From assembly GCA_003220855.1 (NCBI GenBank), contig QHTP01000242.1, positions 1 through 9,057 on the forward strand: 9,057 nucleotides of DNA. The letters run 5' to 3'. Source of the stretch: Gemmatimonadota bacterium. GTDB taxonomy: Bacteria; Gemmatimonadota; Gemmatimonadetes; Gemmatimonadales; GWC2-71-9. How positions within the stretch are numbered: position 1 is the first letter of the stretch; each line of letters opens with the position of its first letter. A program made the translations under genes and the position numbers. The notes beneath the pieces are model-generated. The model was not told where the DNA came from. It made no database searches and was given only the letters and a program-made list of their open reading frames with translations. This document shows positions 1 through 6,652 of the stretch, one piece after another.

Positions 1-1747
1 CGGGGGCGAACGTCGTCTCGAGGTCGTTCGGGTCGAGGATCACGTCGGCGCCGAGCGAGCTGCCCGCGATCAGAGTCCAGCGCAGCGCGTCCGCGCCATA
101 CAGCCGCACCACGTCGAGCGGGTCGATGCCGTTGCCGAGCGACTTGGACATCTTGCGATGCTGGGTGTCGCGCACCGTGCCGTGCAGGTACACGGTCGTG
201 AACGGCAGCCGCCGATCCATGAAGTGGTAGCCCGCCATCAGCATGCGGGCTACCCAGAAGAAGAGAATCTCCGGCGCTGTGACCAGCGTGTGTCCGGGAT
301 AGAACCGGGCCAGGTCGGGGGTGCGGTCGGGCCAGCCGAAGGTCGCGAACGGCCACAGCCACGACGAGAACCAGGTGTCGAGCACGTCGGGGTCCTGCTC
401 GACCGGGCCGCCGCACTTGGGGCAGCGCGCAGGGTCCTTGCGGTCGGCCCACTGGTGGCCGCACGGCGTGCACCGGAACACCGGGATGCGATGTCCCCAC
501 CACAGCTGGCGGGAGATGTTCCAGTCGCGGATGTTCTCCATCCAGTGCTCGAACGTCGCGTGCCAACGCTCCGGCACGATCCGGAACGTCGCCTGTCGAT
601 AGGCCGCCAGCACCGGCTCGGCGAGCGGCTGCATCTTCACGAACCATTGATCGCTCAAGCGGGGCTCGACGATCGTGTCGCAGCGGTAACAGCGCCGCAG
701 CGCGTGGCGGTGCGGCTCGATCTTCTCGAGCAGGCCCCGCTCTTTGAGCATGTCCACGATCCGCTGGCGCGCCTCGAACCGGTCGAGGTCGGCGAGCGGC
801 TTCGGCACGCGCGTCGCGTGCTCCATGCGTCCGTCCTCGGTCATCACCAGCGGCATCTCCAGCTTGTGCCGCAGCCCGATTTCGAAGTCGGTCGCGTCGT
901 GCGCGGGGGTCACTTTCACGAACCCCGTTCCAAACGCGGGGTCGACTGCCGCGTCCGCCACGATCGGAATCGGGATATCCGCAATCGGGAGTTGGGCCAC
1001 CTTTCCCACGAACCCGGCATGGCGGGCGTCCGTGGGGTTGACCGCCACGGCCGTATCCCCGAGCAACGTCTCGGGGCGCGTGGTGGCGACCGTGAGGAAG
1101 GGACTCGGGCCCCCGTCCACGGGGTAACGGATGTAGTAGAGCTTGCCGTCCGTGTCTTTCGATTCGGCTTCCTCGTCCGACAACGCCGTGAGGCAGTGCG
1201 GACACCAATGGATCACGCGGTGGCCGCGGTAGATGAGCCCCTCTTCCCACAGGCGCACGAACACCTCGCGCACGGCGCGCGAGTACCCCTCGTCGAGCGT
1301 GAAGCGGGTGCGGCTCCAGTCGCACGAGCAGCCGATGACCTTGAGCTGCTCGAGGATGGCGTTCCCCGTCTCCCGCACGAACGCCCACACCCGCTCGACG
1401 AACTTGTCGCGCCCCAGGTCGAAGCGCGTCTTGCCCTCGTCCGCGAGCAAGCGCTCCACCACGTTCTGCGTCGCGATCCCGGCGTGATCGGTGCCGGGGA
1501 GCCACTCCGCTTCACGCCCGCGCATCCGCTCGAACCGGATCACCACGTCCTGAATGACGTCGTTGAGGCCGTGTCCCACGTGCAGGATCGCGGTCACGTT
1601 GGGCGGCGGGATCACGATCACGTACGGCTGCTTGCGAGAGTCCACCCGGGCCGTGAACACGCCGCGGTCGAGCCAGCGCTGGTACAACGGGCGCTCGACA
1701 GCGTGGGGATCGTACTGGGGTGGAAGCTCGAAGCGGGGCTGCGGCAT
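1..1747 (-). CDS. valS: valyl-tRNA synthetase, N-terminal part (3' end outside window)
   Basis: Class I aminoacyl-tRNA synthetase that charges tRNA-Val in the cytoplasm and edits mischarged threonine. I translated the minus strand from the ATG at 1747-1745; 582 complete codons are present and the frame stays open to the window edge. Visible in order: the ValRS N-terminus; PPPNVT followed by the HIGH-type motif HVGH (residues 56-59); WLPGTDHAGIATQ; the editing domain with TTRPETLLGDTAV and HDATDFEIG; ISRQLWWGHRIP; a CxxC-x12-CxxC zinc knuckle (Cys 426, 429, 442, 445); and KMSKS (residues 532-536) before LGNGIDPLDVV. Further CPHC and CYRC pairs lie in the catalytic/editing region. The anticodon-binding domain and C-terminal coiled coil lie beyond the left edge. 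The gene diverges from the thrS operon across a 135-bp gap. The ATG lacks a normally spaced Shine-Dalgarno (AAGGA abuts it). Identification is very secure; the start is probable. Confidence 0.97.
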   Translation of the reverse strand, partial: MPQPRFELPPQYDPHAVERPLYQRWLDRGVFTARVDSRKQPYVIVIPPPNVTAILHVGHGLNDVIQDVVIRFERMRGREAEWLPGTDHAGIATQNVVERLLADEGKTRFDLGRDKFVERVWAFVRETGNAILEQLKVIGCSCDWSRTRFTLDEGYSRAVREVFVRLWEEGLIYRGHRVIHWCPHCLTALSDEEAESKDTDGKLYYIRYPVDGGPSPFLTVATTRPETLLGDTAVAVNPTDARHAGFVGKVAQLPIADIPIPIVADAAVDPAFGTGFVKVTPAHDATDFEIGLRHKLEMPLVMTEDGRMEHATRVPKPLADLDRFEARQRIVDMLKERGLLEKIEPHRHALRRCYRCDTIVEPRLSDQWFVKMQPLAEPVLAAYRQATFRIVPERWHATFEHWMENIRDWNISRQLWWGHRIPVFRCTPCGHQWADRKDPARCPKCGGPVEQDPDVLDTWFSSWLWPFATFGWPDRTPDLARFYPGHTLVTAPEILFFWVARMLMAGYHFMDRRLPFTTVYLHGTVRDTQHRKMSKSLGNGIDPLDVVRLYGADALRWTLIAGSSLGADVILDPNDLETTFAP

Positions 1748-1753
1748 TCCTTT

Positions 1754-1759
1754 ATAATA
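1754..1759 (-). promoter_or_regulatory. putative -10 element of valS (leaderless start)
   Basis: On the minus strand the hexamer TATTAT (fits TANNNT) ends 6 nt before the A of the valS ATG. A transcription start about 7 nt downstream of the -10 would fall on or next to the start codon and give a leaderless mRNA. Consistent with this, there is no Shine-Dalgarno at normal spacing. No TTGACA-like -35 is visible; at 17-bp spacing the sequence is CCTCCA, inside the repeat region. Inferred from sequence only. The overlapping TATAAT on the opposite strand (1753-1758) is an alternative reading. Confidence 0.45.
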
Positions 1760-1780
1760 GACAGGACGGAGGAGGTTGGA

Positions 1781-1848
1781 GGAGGTTCGGGAGCTTAGAG
1801 GAGGTTGAGACGCGAGTGGGCCAACCTCCCCTAACCTCCCGAACCTCC
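1781..1848. repeat. long imperfect palindrome in the valS/thrS-operon divergent gap
   Basis: Arm 1781-1807 pairs with arm 1822-1848 in 25 of 27 positions (mismatches 1794/1835 and 1799/1830) around a 14-nt loop, 1808-1821. The outer 13 bp (1781-1793 with 1836-1848) are perfect. The arms are built from the heptamer GGAGGTT: 1781 and 1800 on the left, with an extra copy at 1771 just outside, and the complement AACCTCC at 1823, 1833 and 1842 on the right. No U-run follows on either strand, so it is not a standard intrinsic terminator. It lies 33 nt from the valS ATG and 34 nt from the ATG at 1883. It could be a dispersed palindromic repeat, a protein-binding operator acting on both promoters, or a cruciform/RNA hairpin element. 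Confidence 0.85.
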
Positions 1849-1868
1849 CCGGTCCTCCCCCATCCTGC

Positions 1869-1874
1869 TAGAAT
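1869..1874 (+). promoter_or_regulatory. putative -10 element of the rightward operon (near-leaderless start)
   Basis: TAGAAT matches the TATAAT consensus in five of six positions and ends 8 nt before the ATG at 1883. The expected transcription start would be at about 1881-1883, giving a leader of 0-2 nt. No Shine-Dalgarno precedes the ATG (the sequence is ATACCGTCCC), which agrees with leaderless translation. No -35 hexamer is recognisable; that position falls at the right end of the palindrome. If real, this would be the promoter for the small membrane protein, thrS and probably everything downstream. Inference from pattern only. Confidence 0.4.
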
Positions 1875-1882
1875 ACCGTCCC

Positions 1883-2044
1883 ATGGCCGACGAAACTCTG
1901 CAGCTCCCCGTGAGCCGCCTCGCCCGGTGGATCGCGATCGCGGGGGTGATCGTCTTCGCCGTCGCGCTCTACTTCCGCGACGGGCGCCGGCTGCCGCCGC
2001 TCACCAGTCCGGCCGGCCCCGCCGCCGCTCAACCGGCTCCCTGA
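1883..2044 (+). CDS. small single-pass membrane protein, function unknown
   Basis: A 53-residue frame starts at ATG 1883 and stops at TGA 2042-2044, 5 nt before thrS. It has a polar N-terminus (MADETLQLPVSRLARW), one hydrophobic helix at about residues 16-32, then a basic stretch (FRDGRR) and a Pro/Ala-rich tail. The arginine distribution does not give a clear topology, and I see no lipobox or signal-peptidase site. Coding support: 46 of 52 sense codons end in G or C, as in the neighbouring genes, and it fits tightly between the putative promoter and thrS. It may act as a leader cistron coupling translation into thrS, or as a small membrane factor in its own right. I do not recognise a family. 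It lies in a different frame from the open upstream extension of thrS, which covers the same bases. Confidence 0.65.
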   Translation: MADETLQLPVSRLARWIAIAGVIVFAVALYFRDGRRLPPLTSPAGPAAAQPAP

Positions 2045-2049
2045 CCCCG

Positions 2050-4002
2050 ATGGTCGCCGCCGAAATCCGGGTCACGCTCCCCGACGGGAGCGAGAAACGC
2101 CTTCCCCCGGGCTCCAGCGGAGCCGATCTCGCCAAGGCGATCGGGCCGGGGCTCGCCAAGGCGGCGCTCGCTGTCCGGGTGAACGGCAACGCCTGGGACT
2201 TGGCGCGCCCCCTGCCCGACGGGGCGAAGGTCGTGATCCTCACGGACAAGGATCCGCAGGCCCTCGAGGTGCTGCGTCACTCGTCGGCCCACGTCCTCGC
2301 GACCGCGGTGCGCCAGCTCTTCCCGCACGCCAAGATCGGGTTCGGGCCGCCGATCGAGGACGGGTTCTACTACGACTTCGAGGTGCCACGGCCCTTTGGG
2401 CCGGAGGATTTGGAGGCGATCGAAAAGAAGATGGTGGAGGTTGTGAAGGCGGATTACCCGTTCGTGCGAGAAGAAGTCTCCCGCGCGGAAGCCAAGACCC
2501 GCTTCAAAGAAGACCCGTTGAAGCTCGAGCGAATCGAGGACCTCGGACCGGACGAGGTGATCTCCGTCTACACCGACGGGCCGTTCGTGGACCTGTGCCG
2601 CGGGCCCCACGTGCCCAGCACGGGGCGGATCAAGCACTTCAAGCTGTTGCACGCGGCCGGCGCCTACTGGCGGGGCGACGAGCGCCGCCAGATGCTGCAG
2701 CGCATCTACGGCACGGCCTGGTTCACCAAGGACGAGCTCGACGGCTACCTGCGGCGGCTCGACGAGGCCAAGAAGCGCGATCATCGCGTGCTGGGGAAGC
2801 AGCTCGATCTGTTTTCGATTCAGGAGGACGTGGGCCCGGGACTGATCTTGTGGCACCCCAAGGGGGCGATGCTCAACTTCCAGCTGCGCCGCTTCATCGA
2901 AGACGTGATTTTGGACCGCGGCTATCAGCTGGTGTACACCCCCAACGTGACCCGCGAGGAGCTGTTCCTGCGCTCCGGGCATCTGCCGCTGTACGCCGAG
3001 AACCAGTTCCCCGCGATGGCGGCGGGCGAGGGCGAGGCCGAGGGCGTGCGCTATCGGGTGAAGCCGATGAACTGCCCGATGCACATCCTCATCTACGCGT
3101 CGCAGCAGCGCAGCTACCGCGACCTGCCGATCCGGCTCGCCGAGATCGCCAACGTGTACCGCAACGAGCGCTCGGGGACGCTGCACGGCATGCTGCGCGT
3201 GCGTGGCCTCTCGATGGACGACGCGCATCTCTTCTTGCGCGAGGATCAGATCGAGCAGGAGATCTTCCAGCTGCTCGACATCGTCGAGCTGGTGCTGGGG
3301 AAGACGTTCGGGCTCTCGTATCGGCTCGATCTCGCGACGCGGCCCGCCAAGAAGCTCGGCACCGACGCGACCTGGGACCAGGCGGAGCGCGCGCTCGAGC
3401 AGGCGCTCACACACCGCGGCGCCACCTACCGTGTCGATCAAGGCGGCGGGGCGTTCTACGGACCGAAGATCGACATCAAGTTCAACGACGCCATCGGTCG
3501 CGAGTGGCAGGGCGCCACCATCCAGCTCGATTTCGAGCAGCCCGAGCGCTTCGGGCTCGAGTACACGGGCGAGGATAACCGGCCGCACCGGCCGGTCATG
3601 ATCCACCGGGCGATCTACGGCACGTTGGAGCGGTTCGTGGGATTCCTGATCGAGCATTTCGCGGGAGCGTTTCCGCTGTGGCTCGCGCCCGAGCAGGTGA
3701 AGGTGCTCCCCATCTCGGCCGCCCAGGCGCCCGCGGCCCGCACTTTGCACGATCGGCTGCGGGCGGCGGGGATCCGCTCGTCCGTGGACGAGCGCAGCGA
3801 TACCCTGAACTACCGCATCCGCGACGCGGAGCTGCACAAGGTGCCCTACATGGCCGTGGTCGGGCAGCGCGAAGCCGAATCTGGGTGCGCCGCGGTGCGC
3901 GCCCGCGGCGAGGGAAAGAAGCAGGTGGTGGTTCCGATAGACGAATTCGTAGCGAAACTGACCGAAGAAGTTCGCACCCGGAGTTTGACACCGTTAGTTT
4001 GA
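2050..4002 (+). CDS. thrS: threonyl-tRNA synthetase
   Basis: Class II synthetase, 650 residues, charging tRNA-Thr in the cytoplasm; length and layout match the bacterial type (E. coli 642). Domains: TGS (about 1-65); SAD editing domain with H77xxxH81 and C183xxxH187, which remove Ser from Ser-tRNA-Thr; the catalytic core; and the C-terminal anticodon-binding domain (about 545-650). Catalytic-site zinc ligands are C342 (MNCPMH), H393 (DDAH) and H519 (MIHRAIYG), each exactly eight residues after the E. coli ligands. Motif 2 arginine is R371 (YRNERSG) and motif 3 arginine R528 (LERF). The ATG at 2050 is chosen because homology begins there (VTLPDGS). The same frame is open upstream to 1720, but that part overlaps the small ORF and the palindrome and has no synthetase homology. 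No Shine-Dalgarno is visible, so coupling to the preceding small gene is likely. No T-box or thrS-type operator is seen. Confidence 0.97.
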   Translation: MVAAEIRVTLPDGSEKRLPPGSSGADLAKAIGPGLAKAALAVRVNGNAWDLARPLPDGAKVVILTDKDPQALEVLRHSSAHVLATAVRQLFPHAKIGFGPPIEDGFYYDFEVPRPFGPEDLEAIEKKMVEVVKADYPFVREEVSRAEAKTRFKEDPLKLERIEDLGPDEVISVYTDGPFVDLCRGPHVPSTGRIKHFKLLHAAGAYWRGDERRQMLQRIYGTAWFTKDELDGYLRRLDEAKKRDHRVLGKQLDLFSIQEDVGPGLILWHPKGAMLNFQLRRFIEDVILDRGYQLVYTPNVTREELFLRSGHLPLYAENQFPAMAAGEGEAEGVRYRVKPMNCPMHILIYASQQRSYRDLPIRLAEIANVYRNERSGTLHGMLRVRGLSMDDAHLFLREDQIEQEIFQLLDIVELVLGKTFGLSYRLDLATRPAKKLGTDATWDQAERALEQALTHRGATYRVDQGGGAFYGPKIDIKFNDAIGREWQGATIQLDFEQPERFGLEYTGEDNRPHRPVMIHRAIYGTLERFVGFLIEHFAGAFPLWLAPEQVKVLPISAAQAPAARTLHDRLRAAGIRSSVDERSDTLNYRIRDAELHKVPYMAVVGQREAESGCAAVRARGEGKKQVVVPIDEFVAKLTEEVRTRSLTPLV

Positions 4003-4008
4003 GACTTG

Positions 4009-5202
4009 ATGAGCACTAGCGATCACACCACCCCGGTCATCCTGAGCGCCTGCCGCACGCCCATCGGCAAGTACCTGGGCGGCCTGTCGGCGCTTCCCGC
4101 TCCGCAACTGGGCGCCCTCGTGATCCGCGAGGCGGTGCGCCGGGCCGGCGTCGACCCCGCGGCCGTGGAAGAAGTGATCATGGGCAACGTGCTCCAGGGC
4201 GGCGTGGGTCAGGCGCCGGCGCGCCAAGCAGCGATCCACGCCGGGCTCCCCGGGACCGTGCCCGCCGTCACCATCAACAAAGTCTGCGGCTCCGGTCTCA
4301 AGGCCGTGATGCTCGCCGCGCAGGCGATTAAAGCAGCCGACGCGCAATGCGTGGTCGCCGGCGGCATGGAGTCGATGTCCAACGCGCCGCACTACGTGTA
4401 CGGCATGCGCGGCGGGATCAAGCTGGGGAACCGCGAGCTGGTGGACGGACTGATCCGCGATGGTTTGTGGGACTCGTTCTCGAACGTCCACATGGGCAGC
4501 CTCGCCGAGTACACCGCCACGAAGGCAGGCGTATCGCGTGTGGATCAGGACCGGTTCGCCCTCGCCAGTCACGAGAAGGCCGCAGCCGCCATGGCGGCGT
4601 GCCGGTTCAAGGCGGAAATCGTGCCCGTCCAGGTCCCGGGGAAGGGCGGATCGACGCTGGTCGACAAGGACGAGGGCCCCCGCAAGGACACGTCGCTCGA
4701 AGCGCTCGCCGCGCTGAAACCATCGTTCCAGCCGGGCGGCAGCGTGACGGCGGGCAACGCGCCGGGCTTGAACGACGGCGCGAGCGCGCTCGTCGTCGCG
4801 TCGCTCGCGTTCGCGCGGGCGCACGGGCTCAAGGCGCTGGCGCGCATCACCGCCTACGCCACGGGCGGCGGCGAGCCCAAGGATCTCTTCTTCGCGCCCA
4901 TCGTCGCGGTCCAGAACCTCATGGCGAAAGCCAAAACGACCATCGACGACTACGCGCTGATCGAGGCGAACGAGGCGTTCGCCGTGCAGGCCCTGGCCGA
5001 CGGCCGCGCCCTCGGCTGGGACTGGGAACGCGTGAACGTGAACGGTGGTGCCATCGCGCTCGGGCATCCGATCGGCGCTTCGGGGGCCCGCGTACTCACG
5101 ACGCTGCTCTATGCCTTGCAGGACCGGAAGCAGACGACCGGACTCGCCACCCTGTGTCTCGGGGGCGGCAATGCCGTGGCCCTCAGCGTGGAGATGCTCT
5201 GA
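4009..5202 (+). CDS. acetyl-CoA C-acetyltransferase / 3-ketoacyl-CoA thiolase
   Basis: Thiolase of 397 residues, the usual length for the degradative/acetoacetyl-CoA family. It catalyses reversible condensation of two acetyl-CoA, or thiolytic cleavage of 3-ketoacyl-CoA. Catalytic residues are all present: nucleophile C93 in NKVCGSG, N321 in EANEAFA, H353 in NGGAIALGHPIGASG and the base C383 in ATLCLGGG. N-terminal SACRTPIGKYLGGL is typical. Two substrate-side stretches differ from well-studied acetoacetyl-CoA thiolases: LFFAPI where VMGTGPI-like sequence is usual, and GGGNAVAL where GGGMGVAM is usual. Chain-length preference is therefore uncertain. ATG 4009 is preferred; a TTG three bases earlier is also in frame. 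It starts 6 nt after the thrS stop, so it is probably cotranscribed. With the two acyl-CoA dehydrogenase-type genes downstream it forms part of a short-chain beta-oxidation or C4 pathway. Confidence 0.95.
   Translation: MSTSDHTTPVILSACRTPIGKYLGGLSALPAPQLGALVIREAVRRAGVDPAAVEEVIMGNVLQGGVGQAPARQAAIHAGLPGTVPAVTINKVCGSGLKAVMLAAQAIKAADAQCVVAGGMESMSNAPHYVYGMRGGIKLGNRELVDGLIRDGLWDSFSNVHMGSLAEYTATKAGVSRVDQDRFALASHEKAAAAMAACRFKAEIVPVQVPGKGGSTLVDKDEGPRKDTSLEALAALKPSFQPGGSVTAGNAPGLNDGASALVVASLAFARAHGLKALARITAYATGGGEPKDLFFAPIVAVQNLMAKAKTTIDDYALIEANEAFAVQALADGRALGWDWERVNVNGGAIALGHPIGASGARVLTTLLYALQDRKQTTGLATLCLGGGNAVALSVEML
5190..5193 (+). promoter_or_regulatory. ribosome binding site for bioY
   Basis: GGAG lies 8 nt before the ATG at 5202, inside the last codons of the thiolase gene. 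It supports the bioY start that overlaps the thiolase stop by one base (TGATG). Confidence 0.6.
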
Positions 5203-5780
5203 TGCAGGCTCAAACCGCCGTGGTGTCCGCTCCATCGCTCACCGCTCGACGTGCCTTGGTCGTCGCGCTCGGCGCCGCGCTGGTCGCGATCGCGGCCCAG
5301 ATCGCGATCCCGCTCCCCGGCACTCCCGTCCCGATGACCCTGCAGCCGCTGGCCGTGCTGCTGGTGGGCGCGTGGCTCGGGGCGGGGCTCGGCGCCGCCT
5401 CGCTCATTCTGTATCTCGCGCTCGGTGCCGCCGGCCTCCCCGTGTTCACGCCGTACGGCCTCCCGGGCATCGCCCGGCTGCTCGGGCCCACCGGCGGGTA
5501 CCTGCTCGCCTACCCCGTCGCCGCGTTCGCCGTCGGTCGCCTCGTGGGTGCTACTGACCCCGCGCGCAAGCCCGGGGTGGCCCGGCTGTCCGTCGCCGTC
5601 TTCACCGGCCTGGTGCTGATTCACCTCGGCGGCCTGGCCCAGCTGCTGATTCTCACCGGCAGCGCGAGCGGCGCGCTGCGACTCGGTACGCTGCCCTTCG
5701 TGATCGGCGACCTCGTGAAAGTCGTGATCGCCGTCCTGGTTCTGAAGCCAACCGTGAGTCCGCTCCGCGCGCGCCTATGA
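5202..5780 (+). CDS. bioY: BioY family biotin transporter, substrate-binding S component
   Basis: Hydrophobic 192-residue integral membrane protein, the usual BioY size. Family signatures: PGTPVPMTLQ (39-48) in the first loop, GPTGGYLL (95-102), and LPFVIGDLVK (164-173) near the C-terminus. About six membrane helices are apparent (roughly 18-36, 48-75, 85-115, 128-152 and 163-183, some covering two short helices). BioY proteins bind biotin and import it with the energy-coupling factor EcfA/A'/T; some work alone. No ecfA or ecfT gene is in the window, so this is a solitary BioY here, which would use a shared ECF module encoded elsewhere or act alone. Its ATG overlaps the thiolase stop by one base and its stop overlaps the next start by four bases (ATGA), indicating translational coupling. 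Biotin supply would suit acyl-CoA metabolism through biotin-dependent carboxylases; that link is inferred. No biotin operator (BirA site) was found. Confidence 0.9.
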   Translation: MQAQTAVVSAPSLTARRALVVALGAALVAIAAQIAIPLPGTPVPMTLQPLAVLLVGAWLGAGLGAASLILYLALGAAGLPVFTPYGLPGIARLLGPTGGYLLAYPVAAFAVGRLVGATDPARKPGVARLSVAVFTGLVLIHLGGLAQLLILTGSASGALRLGTLPFVIGDLVKVVIAVLVLKPTVSPLRARL

Positions 5781-6652
5781 CGGCGCGCGTTTCGTTTGCG
5801 CGCCGGGCGCGAGGCCCCGCCGTCGCCGTCGCCTGGATCGTGGCGTTCACCGTTCTGGGCGCGGCGGCGAGCTACGGCGTGACCAAGGTGCCGCTGCACC
5901 CGGACCCTCGCTGGTGGCTCGCGTGGAGCTCGGTCGCGACGGTGCTGGGCTTCGGTCTCGCCACCTGGATCGTGGGCCGCGTGCTCGATCACCGGTCGTG
6001 GGAGGCGCTGGGCTGGCGCCCGCGTACCGGCGTCCCCCGCGGGCTGCTGCTCGGCATCGGCGCTGGCGCGGTCATGGCCGCGACCGCCGTGGTGCTCGCG
6101 GTGGCGGGTGGGCGGGCCGCGGTGACGGCGCGCGGCGCGTGGGCGGCCATCGGCTGGACGTGGACCACCGCCGCGGTCCCCCTGGGCGTGGGATTTCTGC
6201 TGGCGGCCCTGACCGAGGAGCTGATGTTTCGCGGGTACCCCCTGCGGCGGCTCGCCGACGCGGTCGGCACGGGGCCCGCGACCGCGATCGTGGGGCTGGG
6301 ATTCGCGCTGGCGCACCTCGGCAACCCCAACGCCACGGCGTTTTCCACCGTCAACGTCGGGCTCGCGGGCGTGTGGCTCGCCGCCGCGTTCTTCTCACCC
6401 GGCGCGATGCCGCTCGCCTGGGGCGCGCATTTCGGGTGGAACGCCACCCTGGCGCTCGGGTTCGCCGCGCCGGTGAGCGGCTATGCGTTCCCCCTGCCGG
6501 CACTCGAGTATCGTCCCGGCCCGCACCAGTGGATCGACGGTGGGGCATTCGGACCGGAGGGCGGCATCGTCGCGACGCTGGTCACGCTCGCCGGGACGGC
6601 GGGCCTGGTCGCGTGGAGCCGGCGGGCGCGCGGCGCCGAGGCCGCGTCGTGA
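5777..6652 (+). CDS. CPBP (CAAX/Rce1-type) intramembrane metalloprotease
   Basis: Polytopic membrane protein of 291 residues with the three CPBP (ABI) active-site motifs: EExxxR as E147-E148-LMF-R152, FxxxH as FALAH with H180, and HxxxN as H218-FGW-N222. These supply the glutamates, histidines and asparagine of the proposed intramembrane catalytic site. Hydrophobic helices lie at roughly 14-34, 47-69, 87-110, 131-150, 160-180, 189-207, 215-235 and 263-281; the stretch SWEALGWRPR (74-83) before helix 3 is typical of the family. In eukaryotes Rce1 trims prenylated CAAX proteins; bacterial members have varied or unknown substrates, including bacteriocin self-immunity. Nothing here identifies the substrate. 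The start overlaps the bioY stop (ATGA), and the stop overlaps the next GTG start. No clear Shine-Dalgarno precedes it, so translation probably depends on coupling to bioY. Confidence 0.88.
   Translation: MTARVSFARRARGPAVAVAWIVAFTVLGAAASYGVTKVPLHPDPRWWLAWSSVATVLGFGLATWIVGRVLDHRSWEALGWRPRTGVPRGLLLGIGAGAVMAATAVVLAVAGGRAAVTARGAWAAIGWTWTTAAVPLGVGFLLAALTEELMFRGYPLRRLADAVGTGPATAIVGLGFALAHLGNPNATAFSTVNVGLAGVWLAAAFFSPGAMPLAWGAHFGWNATLALGFAAPVSGYAFPLPALEYRPGPHQWIDGGAFGPEGGIVATLVTLAGTAGLVAWSRRARGAEAAS
6638..6641 (+). promoter_or_regulatory. ribosome binding site deciding the GTG start of the hydroxyacyl-CoA dehydrogenase
   Basis: GAGG stands 7 nt before the GTG at 6649. The frame stays open far upstream, to about 5914, so this site and the dinucleotide-fold homology beginning at residue 4 fix the start. 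Confidence 0.55.

Noticed and set aside
1753..1758. Perfect TATAAT on the plus strand as a promoter for the rightward operon
   Set aside because: No -35-like hexamer lies at 16-18 bp upstream, and it overlaps the better-placed minus-strand -10 for valS. A long structured leader containing the palindrome would result. Kept only as an alternative.
158..1798. Plus-strand 546-codon open frame
   Set aside because: It is antisense to valS, whose motifs (HVGH, editing domain, KMSKS) are unmistakable. The product is Arg/His/Val-rich with no recognisable domain; such frames are common opposite high-GC genes.
1781..1848. Intrinsic terminator or T-box leader
   Set aside because: There is no U-run on either strand after the stem. 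The genes on both sides point away from it, so there is nothing to terminate. No T-box or specifier-loop elements are seen before either synthetase gene.
1720..2049. In-frame upstream extension of thrS
   Set aside because: It runs through the palindrome and over the small membrane-protein frame, has no synthetase homology, and the TGS domain begins at the ATG at 2050.
2029..3837. Minus-strand 602-codon open frame
   Set aside because: Antisense to thrS, with low-complexity composition and no family motif. It mirrors the GC-rich codon pattern of thrS.
4347..5201. Upstream extension of the bioY frame inside the thiolase gene
   Set aside because: Out-of-frame reading of thiolase giving an Arg/Gly-rich sequence. 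BioY homology begins after the ATG at 5202.
5914..6648. Upstream extension of the hydroxyacyl-CoA dehydrogenase frame
   Set aside because: It overlaps the CPBP gene out of frame and is Arg/Gly-rich. The Rossmann fold starts at the GTG at 6649.
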